Shown: positions 20,586 to 28,483 of the stretch, in pieces
Layout: each line of letters starts with the position of its first letter
How positions within the stretch are numbered: position 1 is the stretch's first letter
Source: Streptomyces thermodiastaticus
Lineage (GTDB): Bacteria > Actinomycetota > Actinomycetes > Streptomycetales > Streptomycetaceae
Reading direction: 5' to 3'
Length of the DNA stretch: 64,000 nucleotides
NCBI RefSeq assembly: GCF_014656135.1
Contig: NZ_BNBV01000023.1
Coordinates: 35,967-99,966, forward strand
Position numbers and translations under genes: made by a program
The notes under the pieces: generated by a model
Told to the model about the DNA's origin: nothing
Seen by the model: only the letters and a program-made list of their open reading frames with translations
Database searches by the model: none

Positions 20586-21524
20586 ATGCAGCACGCAGTG
20601 GGTTCTCCGCTGCCGCCGCCCCATCAGCCGGGGCACGGACCAGCCGCCGGCTGGCCGCCGGCCGCGCACCACCCGGGTCCGCACCATCCCGGTGCGTCGC
20701 ACCCGGCTCCGCACGACGGCCCGGGCCCAGTGCCCTCGCCGCACCCTCCCGGTGCGCCGACGGGCCACCAGCCGCCCCCGCCGCCCATGCCTCCGGCTCC
20801 GCCGCCGGGCCACCAGGCACCGCCCATACCCCCGGCGCCCCCGCAGCCGGCCGCCGTCCACCCGGCCCCTGCGGCCCCGGACGCCACCGGCCACCTGCGG
20901 CTGCCGGCGGCCGGCCCGGTCACCGCGCCGAGCGCGCCGCCCGCCCGGTCCGCGCCCGACCCGACCACCACCACGCTCGCCGTGCTGCTGATCGGCCCTG
21001 CGGGCGCCGGCAAGACCAGCGTCGCCAAGCACTGGGCCGAACACCGCCCGGTCCCCACCGCGCACATCAGCCTCGACGACGTCCGCGAGTGGGTCCGCTC
21101 GGGCTTCGCCGATCCGCAGGCCGGGTGGAACGACGACTCCGAGACCCAGTACCGCCTCGCCCGCCGCACCTGCGGGTTCGCGGCACGCAACTTCCTCGCC
21201 AACGGCATCTCGTGCATCCTCGACGACGCCGTGTTCCCCGACCGTCCGGTGATCGGCCTCGGCGGCTGGAAACGGCACGTGGGCCCCGGACTGCTGCCGG
21301 TCGTCCTGCTGCCCGGCCTGGACGTCGTCCTGGAACGCAACGCCGAGCGCACCGGCAACCGCCGGCTGGCCGACGAGGAGGTCGCCCGCATCCACGGCCG
21401 CATGGCCGGCTGGTACGGGTCGGGCCTGCCCATCATCGACAACTCCCAGCTGGACATCCCCACCACCGCGCGGCTCCTCGACGAGGTCCTGGCCCGCGCC
21501 ATCGCCAGCCCCCCGAGCTGGTAG
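20586..21524 (+). CDS. P-loop kinase-like ATP-binding protein with proline-rich N-terminus
   Basis: The 312-residue protein has ~130 residues of Pro/His/Gly/Ala-rich sequence followed by a P-loop domain. The Walker A motif is GPAGAGKTS at about residues 137-145. The rest resembles small-molecule or zeta-toxin-like kinases (HISLDDVREWVRSGF, ILDDAVFPDRPVIGLGGWKR, RNAERTGNRRLADEEVARIH). The substrate is unknown. I chose ATG 20586 with ACGGAG upstream; a TTG at 20562 would add eight residues. It lies 241 bases after aroB and is likely on its own transcript. Confidence 0.75.
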   Translation: MQHAVGSPLPPPHQPGHGPAAGWPPAAHHPGPHHPGASHPAPHDGPGPVPSPHPPGAPTGHQPPPPPMPPAPPPGHQAPPIPPAPPQPAAVHPAPAAPDATGHLRLPAAGPVTAPSAPPARSAPDPTTTTLAVLLIGPAGAGKTSVAKHWAEHRPVPTAHISLDDVREWVRSGFADPQAGWNDDSETQYRLARRTCGFAARNFLANGISCILDDAVFPDRPVIGLGGWKRHVGPGLLPVVLLPGLDVVLERNAERTGNRRLADEEVARIHGRMAGWYGSGLPIIDNSQLDIPTTARLLDEVLARAIASPPSW

Positions 21525-21672
21525 GCACGGGCTCGTGCGGGCGCACCGGCGGGCGGCGCACCCCGCGCCTCCGGTCCGCCGGGCACGGCACGCCGGACGC
21601 GGCGGGCGGGGCACCCCGCCGGGTGCACCCCCACTCGGCCTCTCCCGAACGGCGACATCGGGCCATCGCCCT

Positions 21673-21678
21673 TACGCT
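21673..21678 (+). promoter_or_regulatory. -10 box for the M24 peptidase gene, suggesting a leaderless transcript
   Basis: TACGCT fits TAnnnT and ends exactly 7 bases before the ATG at 21685, with no ribosome site between them. Confidence 0.5.
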
Positions 21679-21684
21679 CGGTTC

Positions 21685-22791
21685 ATGTCAGAGGTCTACG
21701 CGGTCCGCCGCACCCGGCTCAGGGAGCGCTGCACTGCGGGCGGCAGCGCGGCGGCGCTGGTGACTCGACCCGCGAACGTGCGGTACCTCGCGGGGGCGGC
21801 CCCGCAGGGTGCCGTCCTGCTCCTCGGCAAACGCGAGGACCTGCTGGTGTGCCGCATCCCGCCGGACGACCGGCCCCACGAGGGCCGTCCCGACGAGGCT
21901 CTGCGGGTGCATGTGCTGCCCCAGCCCTCCGGCGACCCGGCCGTCGCCGCGGCCGGCCTCGCCCAGGCACAGGGCGCCGACTCGCTCGCCGTCGAGGAGC
22001 ACCACCTCACCGTGGCCCGCCACCGGGCCCTCGCCTCGGTGGCGCCCCGGCTCCGCCTGACCGACCTGGGCACCGCGGTGGAACAGCTCAGGGTCGTCAA
22101 GGACGAGGAGGAGATCTCCTGCCTCAGGATCGGCGCCGAGATCGCCGACCAGGCCCTCGGCGAGCTGCTGGAATCGATCCTCGTCGGCCGAACCGAGCGG
22201 CATCTCGCCCTGGAGCTGGAACGCCGGCTGGTCGATCACGGCGCCGACGGTCCCGCCTTCCCGACCTCGGTCGCCACCGGCCCGAACTCCGGCCGCCGCG
22301 GCCACCGGCCCACCGACCGCCGGGTGGAGGAGGGCGACTTTCTCTCGGTCTGCCTGGGCGCCGCCTACCGCGGCTACCGCTGCGAGATCGGCCGCACCTT
22401 CGTGATCGGCACCTCTCCCGCGGACTGGCAGATCCAGCTGTACGATCTGGTCTTCGCCGCCCAGCGGGCCGGCCGTGAGGCGCTGGCGCCGGGCGCCGCC
22501 TGCCGGGACGTGGACCGTGCCGCGCGGCAGGTGCTGGACTCGGCGGGATACGGAGAGCAACTGCAGCCGCTCACCGGGCACGGGGTCGGACTCGAAATCC
22601 ACGAGGACCCGCAACTGGCCCCCGCGGCCATGGGTAAACTGGACGCTTGCGTGCCGGTCACCGTCGAACCGGGGGTCCACCTCCCGGGGCGGGGCGGTGT
22701 CCGGATCGATGACACGCTCGTCGTGCGCCCCGAGGCGGACGGCGGACCCGAGCTACTCACCATCACGACCAAGGAGCTGCTCGCCCTCTAG
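21685..22791 (+). CDS. M24-family (Xaa-Pro aminopeptidase-like) protein with altered metal ligands
   Basis: The 368-residue protein has an N-terminal creatinase-like domain and a C-terminal pita-bread domain. Family motifs are clear (EEISCLRIGAEIADQAL, FPTSVATGPNSGRRGH, LTGHGVGLEIHEDP). Canonical ligands D-D-H-E-E appear here as C223, E234, H299, E328 and D342, with the normal spacing of 11 between the first two. Three of five ligands are thus changed, so it may have a different metal, weak activity or a non-enzymatic role. It directly precedes efp, as in other Streptomyces as far as I recall. Confidence 0.82.
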   Translation: MSEVYAVRRTRLRERCTAGGSAAALVTRPANVRYLAGAAPQGAVLLLGKREDLLVCRIPPDDRPHEGRPDEALRVHVLPQPSGDPAVAAAGLAQAQGADSLAVEEHHLTVARHRALASVAPRLRLTDLGTAVEQLRVVKDEEEISCLRIGAEIADQALGELLESILVGRTERHLALELERRLVDHGADGPAFPTSVATGPNSGRRGHRPTDRRVEEGDFLSVCLGAAYRGYRCEIGRTFVIGTSPADWQIQLYDLVFAAQRAGREALAPGAACRDVDRAARQVLDSAGYGEQLQPLTGHGVGLEIHEDPQLAPAAMGKLDACVPVTVEPGVHLPGRGGVRIDDTLVVRPEADGGPELLTITTKELLAL

Positions 22792-22843
22792 GCAGGTGCG
22801 TGCCCCGGGGTCGTCCACGTAAGTCCAGGAGATTGAAGCAACC

Positions 22844-23410
22844 GTGGCTTCCACGAACGACCTCAAGAACGGCATGGTGCTCAAGCTCGAAGGCGGCCAG
22901 CTGTGGTCCGTCGTCGAGTTCCAGCACGTCAAGCCCGGCAAGGGCCCGGCCTTCGTGCGCACCAAGCTGAAGAACGTGCTGTCCGGCAAGATCGTCGACA
23001 AGACCTTCAACGCCGGCGTCAAGGTCGAGACGGCCACCGTCGACAAGCGCGACATGCAGTTCTCCTACATGGACGGCGACTACTTCGTCTTCATGGACAT
23101 GGAGACCTACGACCAGCTCCACGTCGACCGCAAGGTCGTCGGCGACGCCGCCAACTTCCTGGTCGAGGGCTTCGAGGCCACCGTGGCCCAGCACGAGGGC
23201 GAGGTGCTCTTCGTCGAGCTGCCCGCCGCCGTGGAGCTGACCGTCGCCGAGACCGAGCCGGGCGTCCAGGGCGACCGCTCCACCGGCGGCACCAAGCCGG
23301 CCACGCTGGAGACCGGCCACCAGATCCAGGTCCCGCTGTTCATCACCACCGGTGAGAAGATCAAGGTCGACACCCGCACGAGCGACTACCTCGGCCGGGT
23401 GAACAGCTGA
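22844..23410 (+). CDS. efp: translation elongation factor P
   Basis: Binds ribosomes stalled at polyproline and restores peptide bond formation. The 188-residue protein has the KOW-like N-domain with the tip loop HVKPGKGPAF (K33 at the position modified in some bacteria) and two OB domains ending in KVDTRTSDYLGRV. AGGAGATTG precedes the GTG start. It is three bases upstream of nusB, so the two are co-transcribed. Confidence 0.97.
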   Translation: MASTNDLKNGMVLKLEGGQLWSVVEFQHVKPGKGPAFVRTKLKNVLSGKIVDKTFNAGVKVETATVDKRDMQFSYMDGDYFVFMDMETYDQLHVDRKVVGDAANFLVEGFEATVAQHEGEVLFVELPAAVELTVAETEPGVQGDRSTGGTKPATLETGHQIQVPLFITTGEKIKVDTRTSDYLGRVNS

Positions 23411-23412
23411 CC

Positions 23413-23856
23413 GTGGCTGCCCGCAACACGGCCCGTAAGCGCGCCTTCCAGATCCTCTTCGAGGGTGACCAGCGCGGTGCCGACGTCCTGACCGTGATGG
23501 CGGACTGGATGCGGCTCTCCCGCACCGACCCCCGGCAGCCGCCGGTGAGCGAGTACACGATGCAGCTGGTCGAGGGGTACGCCCAGCACGCGGCCCGGAT
23601 CGACGAGCTGATCGCCCAGTACGCCGTGGGCTGGACGCTGGACCGCATGCCGGTCGTCGACCGCAGCATCCTGCGGCTCGGTGCCTATGAGCTGATCTGG
23701 GTCGACGAGACCCCGGACGCCGTCGTCCTGGACGAGATGGTGCAGCTCGCCAAGGAGTTCTCCACGGACGAGTCGCCCTCCTTCGTCAACGGTCTGCTCG
23801 GCCGGCTGAAGGAGCTGAAGCCCTCGCTGCGCCGGGACACCGACGCCCAGGCCTGA
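23413..23856 (+). CDS. nusB: transcription antitermination factor NusB
   Basis: Helical RNA-binding protein of 147 residues that binds boxA RNA with S10 in rRNA antitermination. Signature regions are ARKRAFQILFEGDQRG, DRMPVVDRSILRLGAYEL and DESPSFVNGLLGRL. It starts two bases after the efp stop with a GTG. Confidence 0.95.
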   Translation: MAARNTARKRAFQILFEGDQRGADVLTVMADWMRLSRTDPRQPPVSEYTMQLVEGYAQHAARIDELIAQYAVGWTLDRMPVVDRSILRLGAYELIWVDETPDAVVLDEMVQLAKEFSTDESPSFVNGLLGRLKELKPSLRRDTDAQA

Positions 23857-23890
23857 CACCGGACCGCACCGTCCGGTCACCCGCCTTGTG

Positions 23891-23918
23891 GAGGGGCCCG
23901 CAGCACTGCGGGCCCCTC
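23891..23918 (+). terminator. efp-nusB terminator
   Basis: GAGGGGCCCGCAG and CTGCGGGCCCCTC form a near-perfect stem of at least 12 bp, 34 bases after the nusB stop. Confidence 0.85.
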
Positions 23919-24027
23919 TGCCGTGTCCGGGGCCGCTTCCCCGTCGTCCCGCGCACCGCTCACGGACGGGCGCCGGACGAGGACCCCGGGCAGGCGCCGG
24001 ACACAGAAGCCGGCGGAGCAGACAACA

Positions 24028-24063
24028 GCCGGGGGCCGGAACACGGTGGTTCCGGCCCCCGGC
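24028..24063. terminator. second terminator between nusB and bldD
   Basis: A perfect 15-bp inverted repeat (24028-24042 with 24049-24063) and a 6-base loop lie between two convergent genes. With the hairpin at 23891 this gives tandem termination and insulates bldD from efp-nusB. Confidence 0.85.
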
Positions 24064-24118
24064 GGCACGTTTCTGCTGGTAGCGGCGGGACCTGTCGGCA
24101 CCCGCGGTGAGGGTGGGC

Positions 24119-24622
24119 TCAGGACTCCTCGTGGGACGCCACCGCACGGCGCGCGTCCGCGTCCAGCACACCCCAGCTGATCAGCTGCTCGGTCAGCACC
24201 GAGGGCGACTGGTCGTAGATCACGGCGAGGGTGCGCAGGTCGTCCTGGCGGATCGAGAGCACCTTGCCGTTGTAGTCACCGCGCTGGGACTGGATCGTCG
24301 CGGCGTACCGCTGCAGCGGGCCCGCCTTCTCAGGCGGCACGGTGGCCAGCCGCTCCAGGTCCAGAACCAGTTTCGGCGGCGGCTCGGCGGCGCCGCCCGG
24401 GGTGCTGCCCGGCAGCAGCTCCTGCACGGGAACCCCGTAGAAATCGGCCAGCTCGGCGAGGCGCTGCACGGTCACGGCCCGGTCGCCACGCTCGTAGGAA
24501 CCGACCACCACCGCCTTCCAGCGTCCCTGGCTCTTCTCCTCGACACCGTGGAGGGAAAGGCCCTGCTGGGTGCGGATCGCCCGGAGCTTCGCCCCGAGCT
24601 GTTTGGCGTATTCGCTGGACAT
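24119..24622 (-). CDS. bldD: developmental master regulator BldD
   Basis: Helix-turn-helix regulator of Streptomyces development; in the known protein, tetrameric c-di-GMP bridges two BldD subunits to allow DNA binding and hold the sporulation genes off. The 167-residue product matches the known length. The HTH lies near the N-terminus (KLRAIRTQQGLSLHGVEEKS) and the C-terminal domain carries the c-di-GMP-binding region (LQRYAATIQSQRGDYNGK with RxDD-like RQDDL). I chose ATG 24622 (MSSEYAKQLG), which has GGGGAG upstream; 23 upstream in-frame codons are not part of the known protein. It has its own operator upstream. Confidence 0.96.
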   Translation of the reverse strand: MSSEYAKQLGAKLRAIRTQQGLSLHGVEEKSQGRWKAVVVGSYERGDRAVTVQRLAELADFYGVPVQELLPGSTPGGAAEPPPKLVLDLERLATVPPEKAGPLQRYAATIQSQRGDYNGKVLSIRQDDLRTLAVIYDQSPSVLTEQLISWGVLDADARRAVASHEES

Positions 24623-24682
24623 ATAGCTCCCCGGCACTGTGTCGACGCGGGACTGGCTTTCGGGTTCCAGACCGCGCGGCTG

Positions 24683-24702
24683 GTAACTCACTGTGAGGTT
24701 AC
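24683..24702 (-). promoter_or_regulatory. BldD operator in the bldD promoter
   Basis: GTAACTCACTGTGAGGTTAC is an inverted repeat around TCAC-T-GTGA, matching the AGTGA-TCAC type of BldD box. It lies 61-80 bases upstream of the bldD start, consistent with the known autoregulation of bldD. Confidence 0.7.
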
Positions 24703-24878
24703 GCAGCGTTACACTGCCGCGTCAAGCCGAATGGTCCGGACCGCCTCATCCGTGGTATCGCCCCCGCGCTGCGCCACGGGAGTGACGGAGTGCGTCCGGG
24801 GGAGTGACGGGGGCGGTGGAGGGGGCCGCCCGGGTGCGTCTGTGCCACCTGGTAGCGTGGTCGGCGCAATGACGACGT

Positions 24879-24910
24879 CCTTTAATGTCCGTCCCGTGAG
24901 GCGGAGAAGG
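24879..24910 (+). ncRNA. PyrR-binding RNA loop in the pyr operon leader
   Basis: The sequence folds as a lower stem CCTT (24879-24882)/AAGG (24907-24910) and an upper stem TCCG (24888-24891)/CGGA (24902-24905), closing a loop TCCCGTGAGG. This is the conserved purine-rich PyrR target known from pyr leaders. Its 3' side runs into the AAGGAGG ribosome site of pyrR, so bound PyrR would mask initiation. That agrees with translational repression described for mycobacterial PyrR. Confidence 0.7.
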
Positions 24911-24923
24911 AGGTCCGTTTCGT

Positions 24924-25511
24924 ATGGACACGCACGCGGAGGCGGACACGTCCGCCGCCCGGCCCGTTCTCGAAGGCCCTGACATCCAGCGGGTGCTGAC
25001 CCGCATCGCCCACGAGATCGTCGAGCGCGCCAAGGGCGCCGACGACGTGGTGCTGCTCGGCATCCCCACCCGGGGCGTCCACCTCGCCCGCCGGCTGGCC
25101 GCCAAGCTGGAACAGATCACCGAACGCCCGGTCCCCGCCGGCTCGCTCGACATCACCATGTACCGCGACGACCTGCGCCTGCAGCCGCCGCGGGCGCTGG
25201 CGCGCACCGAGATCCCCGGGGACGGCATCGACGGCAGGCTCGTCGTCCTCGTCGACGACGTGCTCTTCTCCGGCCGCACCATCCGCGCCGCCCTCGACGC
25301 CCTGAACGACATCGGACGCCCCCGCGCGGTCCAGCTCGCGGTCCTGGTCGACCGCGGCCACCGCGAACTGCCGATCCGCGCCGACTACGTCGGCAAGAAC
25401 CTCCCGACGTCGCTGCGGGAGACGGTCAAGGTCCAGCTCGCCGAGGAGGACGGCCGCGACAGCGTGCTGCTCGGCGCGAAGCCGGCCGCCCAGGGCGGGC
25501 GCCTGCACTGA
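24924..25511 (+). CDS. pyrR: PyrR bifunctional pyr operon regulator / uracil phosphoribosyltransferase
   Basis: RNA-binding attenuation protein that senses UMP/UTP and represses the pyr genes; many homologues also make UMP from uracil and PRPP. The 195-residue protein has the PRPP-binding loop VVLVDDVLFSGRTI and typical PyrR regions LLGIPTRGVHLARRLA and PIRADYVGKNLPTS. AAGGAGG sits 11 bases before the ATG. It heads the UMP operon and its own mRNA carries the PyrR loop. Confidence 0.95.
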   Translation: MDTHAEADTSAARPVLEGPDIQRVLTRIAHEIVERAKGADDVVLLGIPTRGVHLARRLAAKLEQITERPVPAGSLDITMYRDDLRLQPPRALARTEIPGDGIDGRLVVLVDDVLFSGRTIRAALDALNDIGRPRAVQLAVLVDRGHRELPIRADYVGKNLPTSLRETVKVQLAEEDGRDSVLLGAKPAAQGGRLH

Positions 25512-25612
25512 CACCTGCGCGCGTCCGGCCCGTCCGCACGCCCCCGCAGGCCCGTCATGCCCTCGCCTGCCCCAAATCTCCTCTTCATGAATTTCGTCAC
25601 GGAGCCTGACAG

Positions 25613-26590
25613 ATGCAGCGTCATCTCATCTCGGCCGCCGACCTCACCCGCGACGACGCCGTCCTGATCCTCGACACCGCCGAGGAGATGGCCCGGGTCG
25701 CGGACCGGCCGATCAAGAAACTGCCCACCCTGCGCGGCCGCACCGTCGTGAACCTCTTCTTCGAGGACTCCACCCGGACCCGGATCTCCTTCGAGGCCGC
25801 CGAGAAGCGGCTGTCGGCCGACGTCATCAACTTCAGCGCCAAGGGGTCCAGCGTCTCCAAGGGCGAGTCGCTCAAGGACACCGCCCAGACGCTGGAGGCC
25901 ATGGGCGTCGACGCCGTCGTCATCCGCCACAGCGCCTCGGGGGCGCCGTACCGGCTGGCCACCTCCGGCTGGATCGACGCCGTGGTCATCAACGCCGGCG
26001 ACGGCACCCACCAGCACCCCACCCAGGCCCTGCTGGACGCCTTCACCCTGCGCCGCCGGCTGATCGGCCGCGACGCCGGACTCGGCCAGGACCTGTCCGG
26101 CAAGCGCGTCACCATCGTCGGCGACGTCCTGCACAGCCGCGTCGCCCGCTCCAACGTGGACCTGCTGCACACCCTCGGCGCCGAGGTCACCCTGGTCGCC
26201 CCGCCCACCCTGCTGCCGGTCGGCGTGGAGAGCTGGCCCTGCGAGGTGTCCTACGACCTGGACGCCGCGCTGCCCAAGTGCGACGCGGTGATGATGCTCC
26301 GCGTCCAGCGGGAACGCATGAACGCCGCCTTCTTCCCCACCGAGCGCGAGTACTCCCGCCGCTACGGCCTGGACGCCGACCGCATGGCCCGGCTGCCCGA
26401 ACACGCCCTGGTGATGCACCCCGGTCCGATGGTCCGCGGCATGGAGATCACCGCCGAGGTCGCCGACTCCGGCCGCTGCACCGCCGTCGAGCAGGTCGCC
26501 AACGGCGTCTCCATCCGCATGGCCGTGCTGTACCTGCTGCTCGGCGGCATGGAGCCCGCCGTCACCCACTCTCGTAGCGAGGAGAAGTAA
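25613..26590 (+). CDS. pyrB: aspartate carbamoyltransferase catalytic subunit
   Basis: Condenses carbamoyl phosphate with aspartate, the first committed step of UMP synthesis. The 325-residue protein has the carbamoyl-phosphate site FFEDSTRTRISFE, the mobile loop SVSKGESLKDT, the HPTQALLDAFT region and HPGPM. No regulatory subunit pyrI is adjacent, which is normal in actinobacteria. It starts 101 bases after pyrR and four bases before pyrC begins. Confidence 0.97.
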   Translation: MQRHLISAADLTRDDAVLILDTAEEMARVADRPIKKLPTLRGRTVVNLFFEDSTRTRISFEAAEKRLSADVINFSAKGSSVSKGESLKDTAQTLEAMGVDAVVIRHSASGAPYRLATSGWIDAVVINAGDGTHQHPTQALLDAFTLRRRLIGRDAGLGQDLSGKRVTIVGDVLHSRVARSNVDLLHTLGAEVTLVAPPTLLPVGVESWPCEVSYDLDAALPKCDAVMMLRVQRERMNAAFFPTEREYSRRYGLDADRMARLPEHALVMHPGPMVRGMEITAEVADSGRCTAVEQVANGVSIRMAVLYLLLGGMEPAVTHSRSEEK

Positions 26591-26594
26591 CCAG

Positions 26595-27881
26595 ATGAGC
26601 ACAACCCTGATCCGTGGCGCGAAGGTGCTCGGCGGCGAGCCGCAGGACGTGCTCATCGACGGCGAGACCATCGCCGAGGTGGGCTGCGGCCTGAGCGCCG
26701 AGGGCGCCGAGGTCGTCGAGGCCGGCGGCAAGGTGCTCCTGCCGGGCCTGGTGGACCTGCACACCCACCTGCGCGAGCCGGGCCGCGAGGACTCCGAGAC
26801 CGTCCTGACCGGCACCCGCGCGGCCGCCGCCGGCGGCTACACCGCCGTCTTCGCCATGGCGAACACCTTCCCCGTCGCCGACACCGCCGGCGTCGTCGAG
26901 CAGGTCTGGCGGCTCGGCCGCGAGCACGGCTACTGCGACGTGCGGCCCGTCGGCGCCGTCACCGTCGGCCTGGAGGGCAAGCAGCTCGCCGAGCTGGGCG
27001 CCATGCACGACTCCGCGGCCGGCGTGACCGTCTTCTCCGACGACGGCACATGCGTGCACGACGCGGTGATCATGCGGCGTGCCCTGGAGTACGTCAAAGC
27101 CTTCGACGGAGTCGTCGCCCAGCACGCCCAGGAGCCCCGCCTGACCGAGGGCGCCCAGATGAACGAGGGCGCGGTCTCCGCCGAGCTCGGCCTGGGCGGC
27201 TGGCCGGCCGTCGCCGAGGAGGCGATCATCGCCCGGGACGTGCTGCTCGCCGGGCACGTCGGCTCCCGCGTGCACATCTGCCACCTGTCGACCGCCGGCA
27301 GCGTCGAGATCGTCCGCTGGGCCAAGTCCCGCGGCATCCAGGTCACCGCCGAGGTCACCCCGCACCACCTGCTGCTCACCGACGAGCTGGTGCGCACCTA
27401 CAACCCGGTCTACAAGGTCAACCCGCCGCTGCGCACCGAGCGCGACGTGCACGCCCTGCGCGAGGCGCTCGCCGACGGCACCATCGACATCGTCGCCACC
27501 GATCACGCTCCGCACCCGCAGGAGGACAAGGACTGCGAGTGGCCCGCCGCCGCCATGGGGATGGTCGGCCTGGAGACCGCGCTGTCCGTGGTGCAGGAGA
27601 CCATGGTGGACACCGGCCTGCTGGACTGGGCCGGCGTCGCCGACCGCATGTCCTTCGCGCCCGCGCGGATCGGACGGGCCACCGGGCACGGCCGCCCCGT
27701 CTCGGCAGGTGAGCCCGCCAACCTCACCCTGGTCGACACGTCATACCGTGGCCCGGTGGACCCCGCGCGCTTCGCCTCGCGCAGCCGCAACACCCCCTAC
27801 GAGGGCCGTGAGCTGCCGGGCCGTGTCACCCACACGTGGCTGCGGGGCAAGGCCACCCTCGTCGACGGGAAGCTCACGTGA
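26595..27881 (+). CDS. pyrC: dihydroorotase
   Basis: Zinc amidohydrolase that cyclises carbamoyl aspartate to dihydroorotate. The 428-residue class I enzyme has the metal motif GLVDLHTHLREPG, later His residues in ITAEVTPHHLLLTDE-like sequence and the catalytic Asp in DIVATDHAPH. GAGGAGAAG lies just upstream and its stop overlaps the next gene (GTGA). Confidence 0.96.
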   Translation: MSTTLIRGAKVLGGEPQDVLIDGETIAEVGCGLSAEGAEVVEAGGKVLLPGLVDLHTHLREPGREDSETVLTGTRAAAAGGYTAVFAMANTFPVADTAGVVEQVWRLGREHGYCDVRPVGAVTVGLEGKQLAELGAMHDSAAGVTVFSDDGTCVHDAVIMRRALEYVKAFDGVVAQHAQEPRLTEGAQMNEGAVSAELGLGGWPAVAEEAIIARDVLLAGHVGSRVHICHLSTAGSVEIVRWAKSRGIQVTAEVTPHHLLLTDELVRTYNPVYKVNPPLRTERDVHALREALADGTIDIVATDHAPHPQEDKDCEWPAAAMGMVGLETALSVVQETMVDTGLLDWAGVADRMSFAPARIGRATGHGRPVSAGEPANLTLVDTSYRGPVDPARFASRSRNTPYEGRELPGRVTHTWLRGKATLVDGKLT

Positions 27882-28483
27882 CATCTGTATCCCCGTACGC
27901 AGCCGGGCTCGCGACCACGCTCGCCGCCCAGGAGAAGTCGGCGCCCGTGACCGACTGGGCCGCCCGCATCGGCTGGCTCGTGGGCCTCGCGCTGTTCGTC
28001 GCCCTCGTCTACTGGCTGATGCGCGAGGGCTGGAAGTGGCGCGGCACCCTCCAGAGCGACCTGCCCGAGCTGCCCGAGCCGCCCCAGGACCCCGGCCCGG
28101 CGACACTCACGATGACCGGCCGCTACCACGGCTCCACCACCGCCGGCCAGTGGCTGGACCGCATCGTGGCCCACGGCCTGGGCACCCGCAGCCGCGTCGA
28201 GCTGACCCTGACGGACGCGGGAGTGGAGGTCGTACGCCCCGGCGCGACCGACTTCTTCGTCCCCGCCGCCCAGCTGCGCGGGGCCCGGCTCGACAAGGCC
28301 ATCGCCGGCAAGGTCCTCACCGAGGGCGGCCTGCTGGTCGTCACCTGGGAACACGGCGGGAAGCTGCTCGACTCCGGCTTCCGCTCCGACCGGGCGGACG
28401 AGCACACCGCATGGGTGAGGGCCCTGAACTCCATGACCGAGACACAGCGCGACACGCACACCAAGGAAGGCGCCGAACGATGA
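27878..28483 (+). CDS. membrane-anchored PH-like domain protein in the pyr operon
   Basis: The 201-residue protein has one membrane helix near residues 25-48 (IGWLVGLALFVALVYWLM) and a cytoplasmic PH-like fold (TGRYHGSTTAGQWLDRIVAH, VELTLTDAGVEVVRPG, DSGFRSDRADEHTAWV). No enzymatic motif is visible. A membrane protein sits at this same position between pyrC and carA in Streptomyces and mycobacteria, which suggests a conserved link to pyrimidine synthesis. It overlaps pyrC (GTGA) and carA (ATGA) by four bases on each side, so it is translationally coupled to both. Confidence 0.82.
   Translation: MTSVSPYAAGLATTLAAQEKSAPVTDWAARIGWLVGLALFVALVYWLMREGWKWRGTLQSDLPELPEPPQDPGPATLTMTGRYHGSTTAGQWLDRIVAHGLGTRSRVELTLTDAGVEVVRPGATDFFVPAAQLRGARLDKAIAGKVLTEGGLLVVTWEHGGKLLDSGFRSDRADEHTAWVRALNSMTETQRDTHTKEGAER

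Noticed and set aside
20426..21763. Alternative frame covering the P-loop protein gene
   Set aside because: Arg/Pro-rich shifted frame without motifs; the frame starting at 20586 carries a clear Walker A motif.
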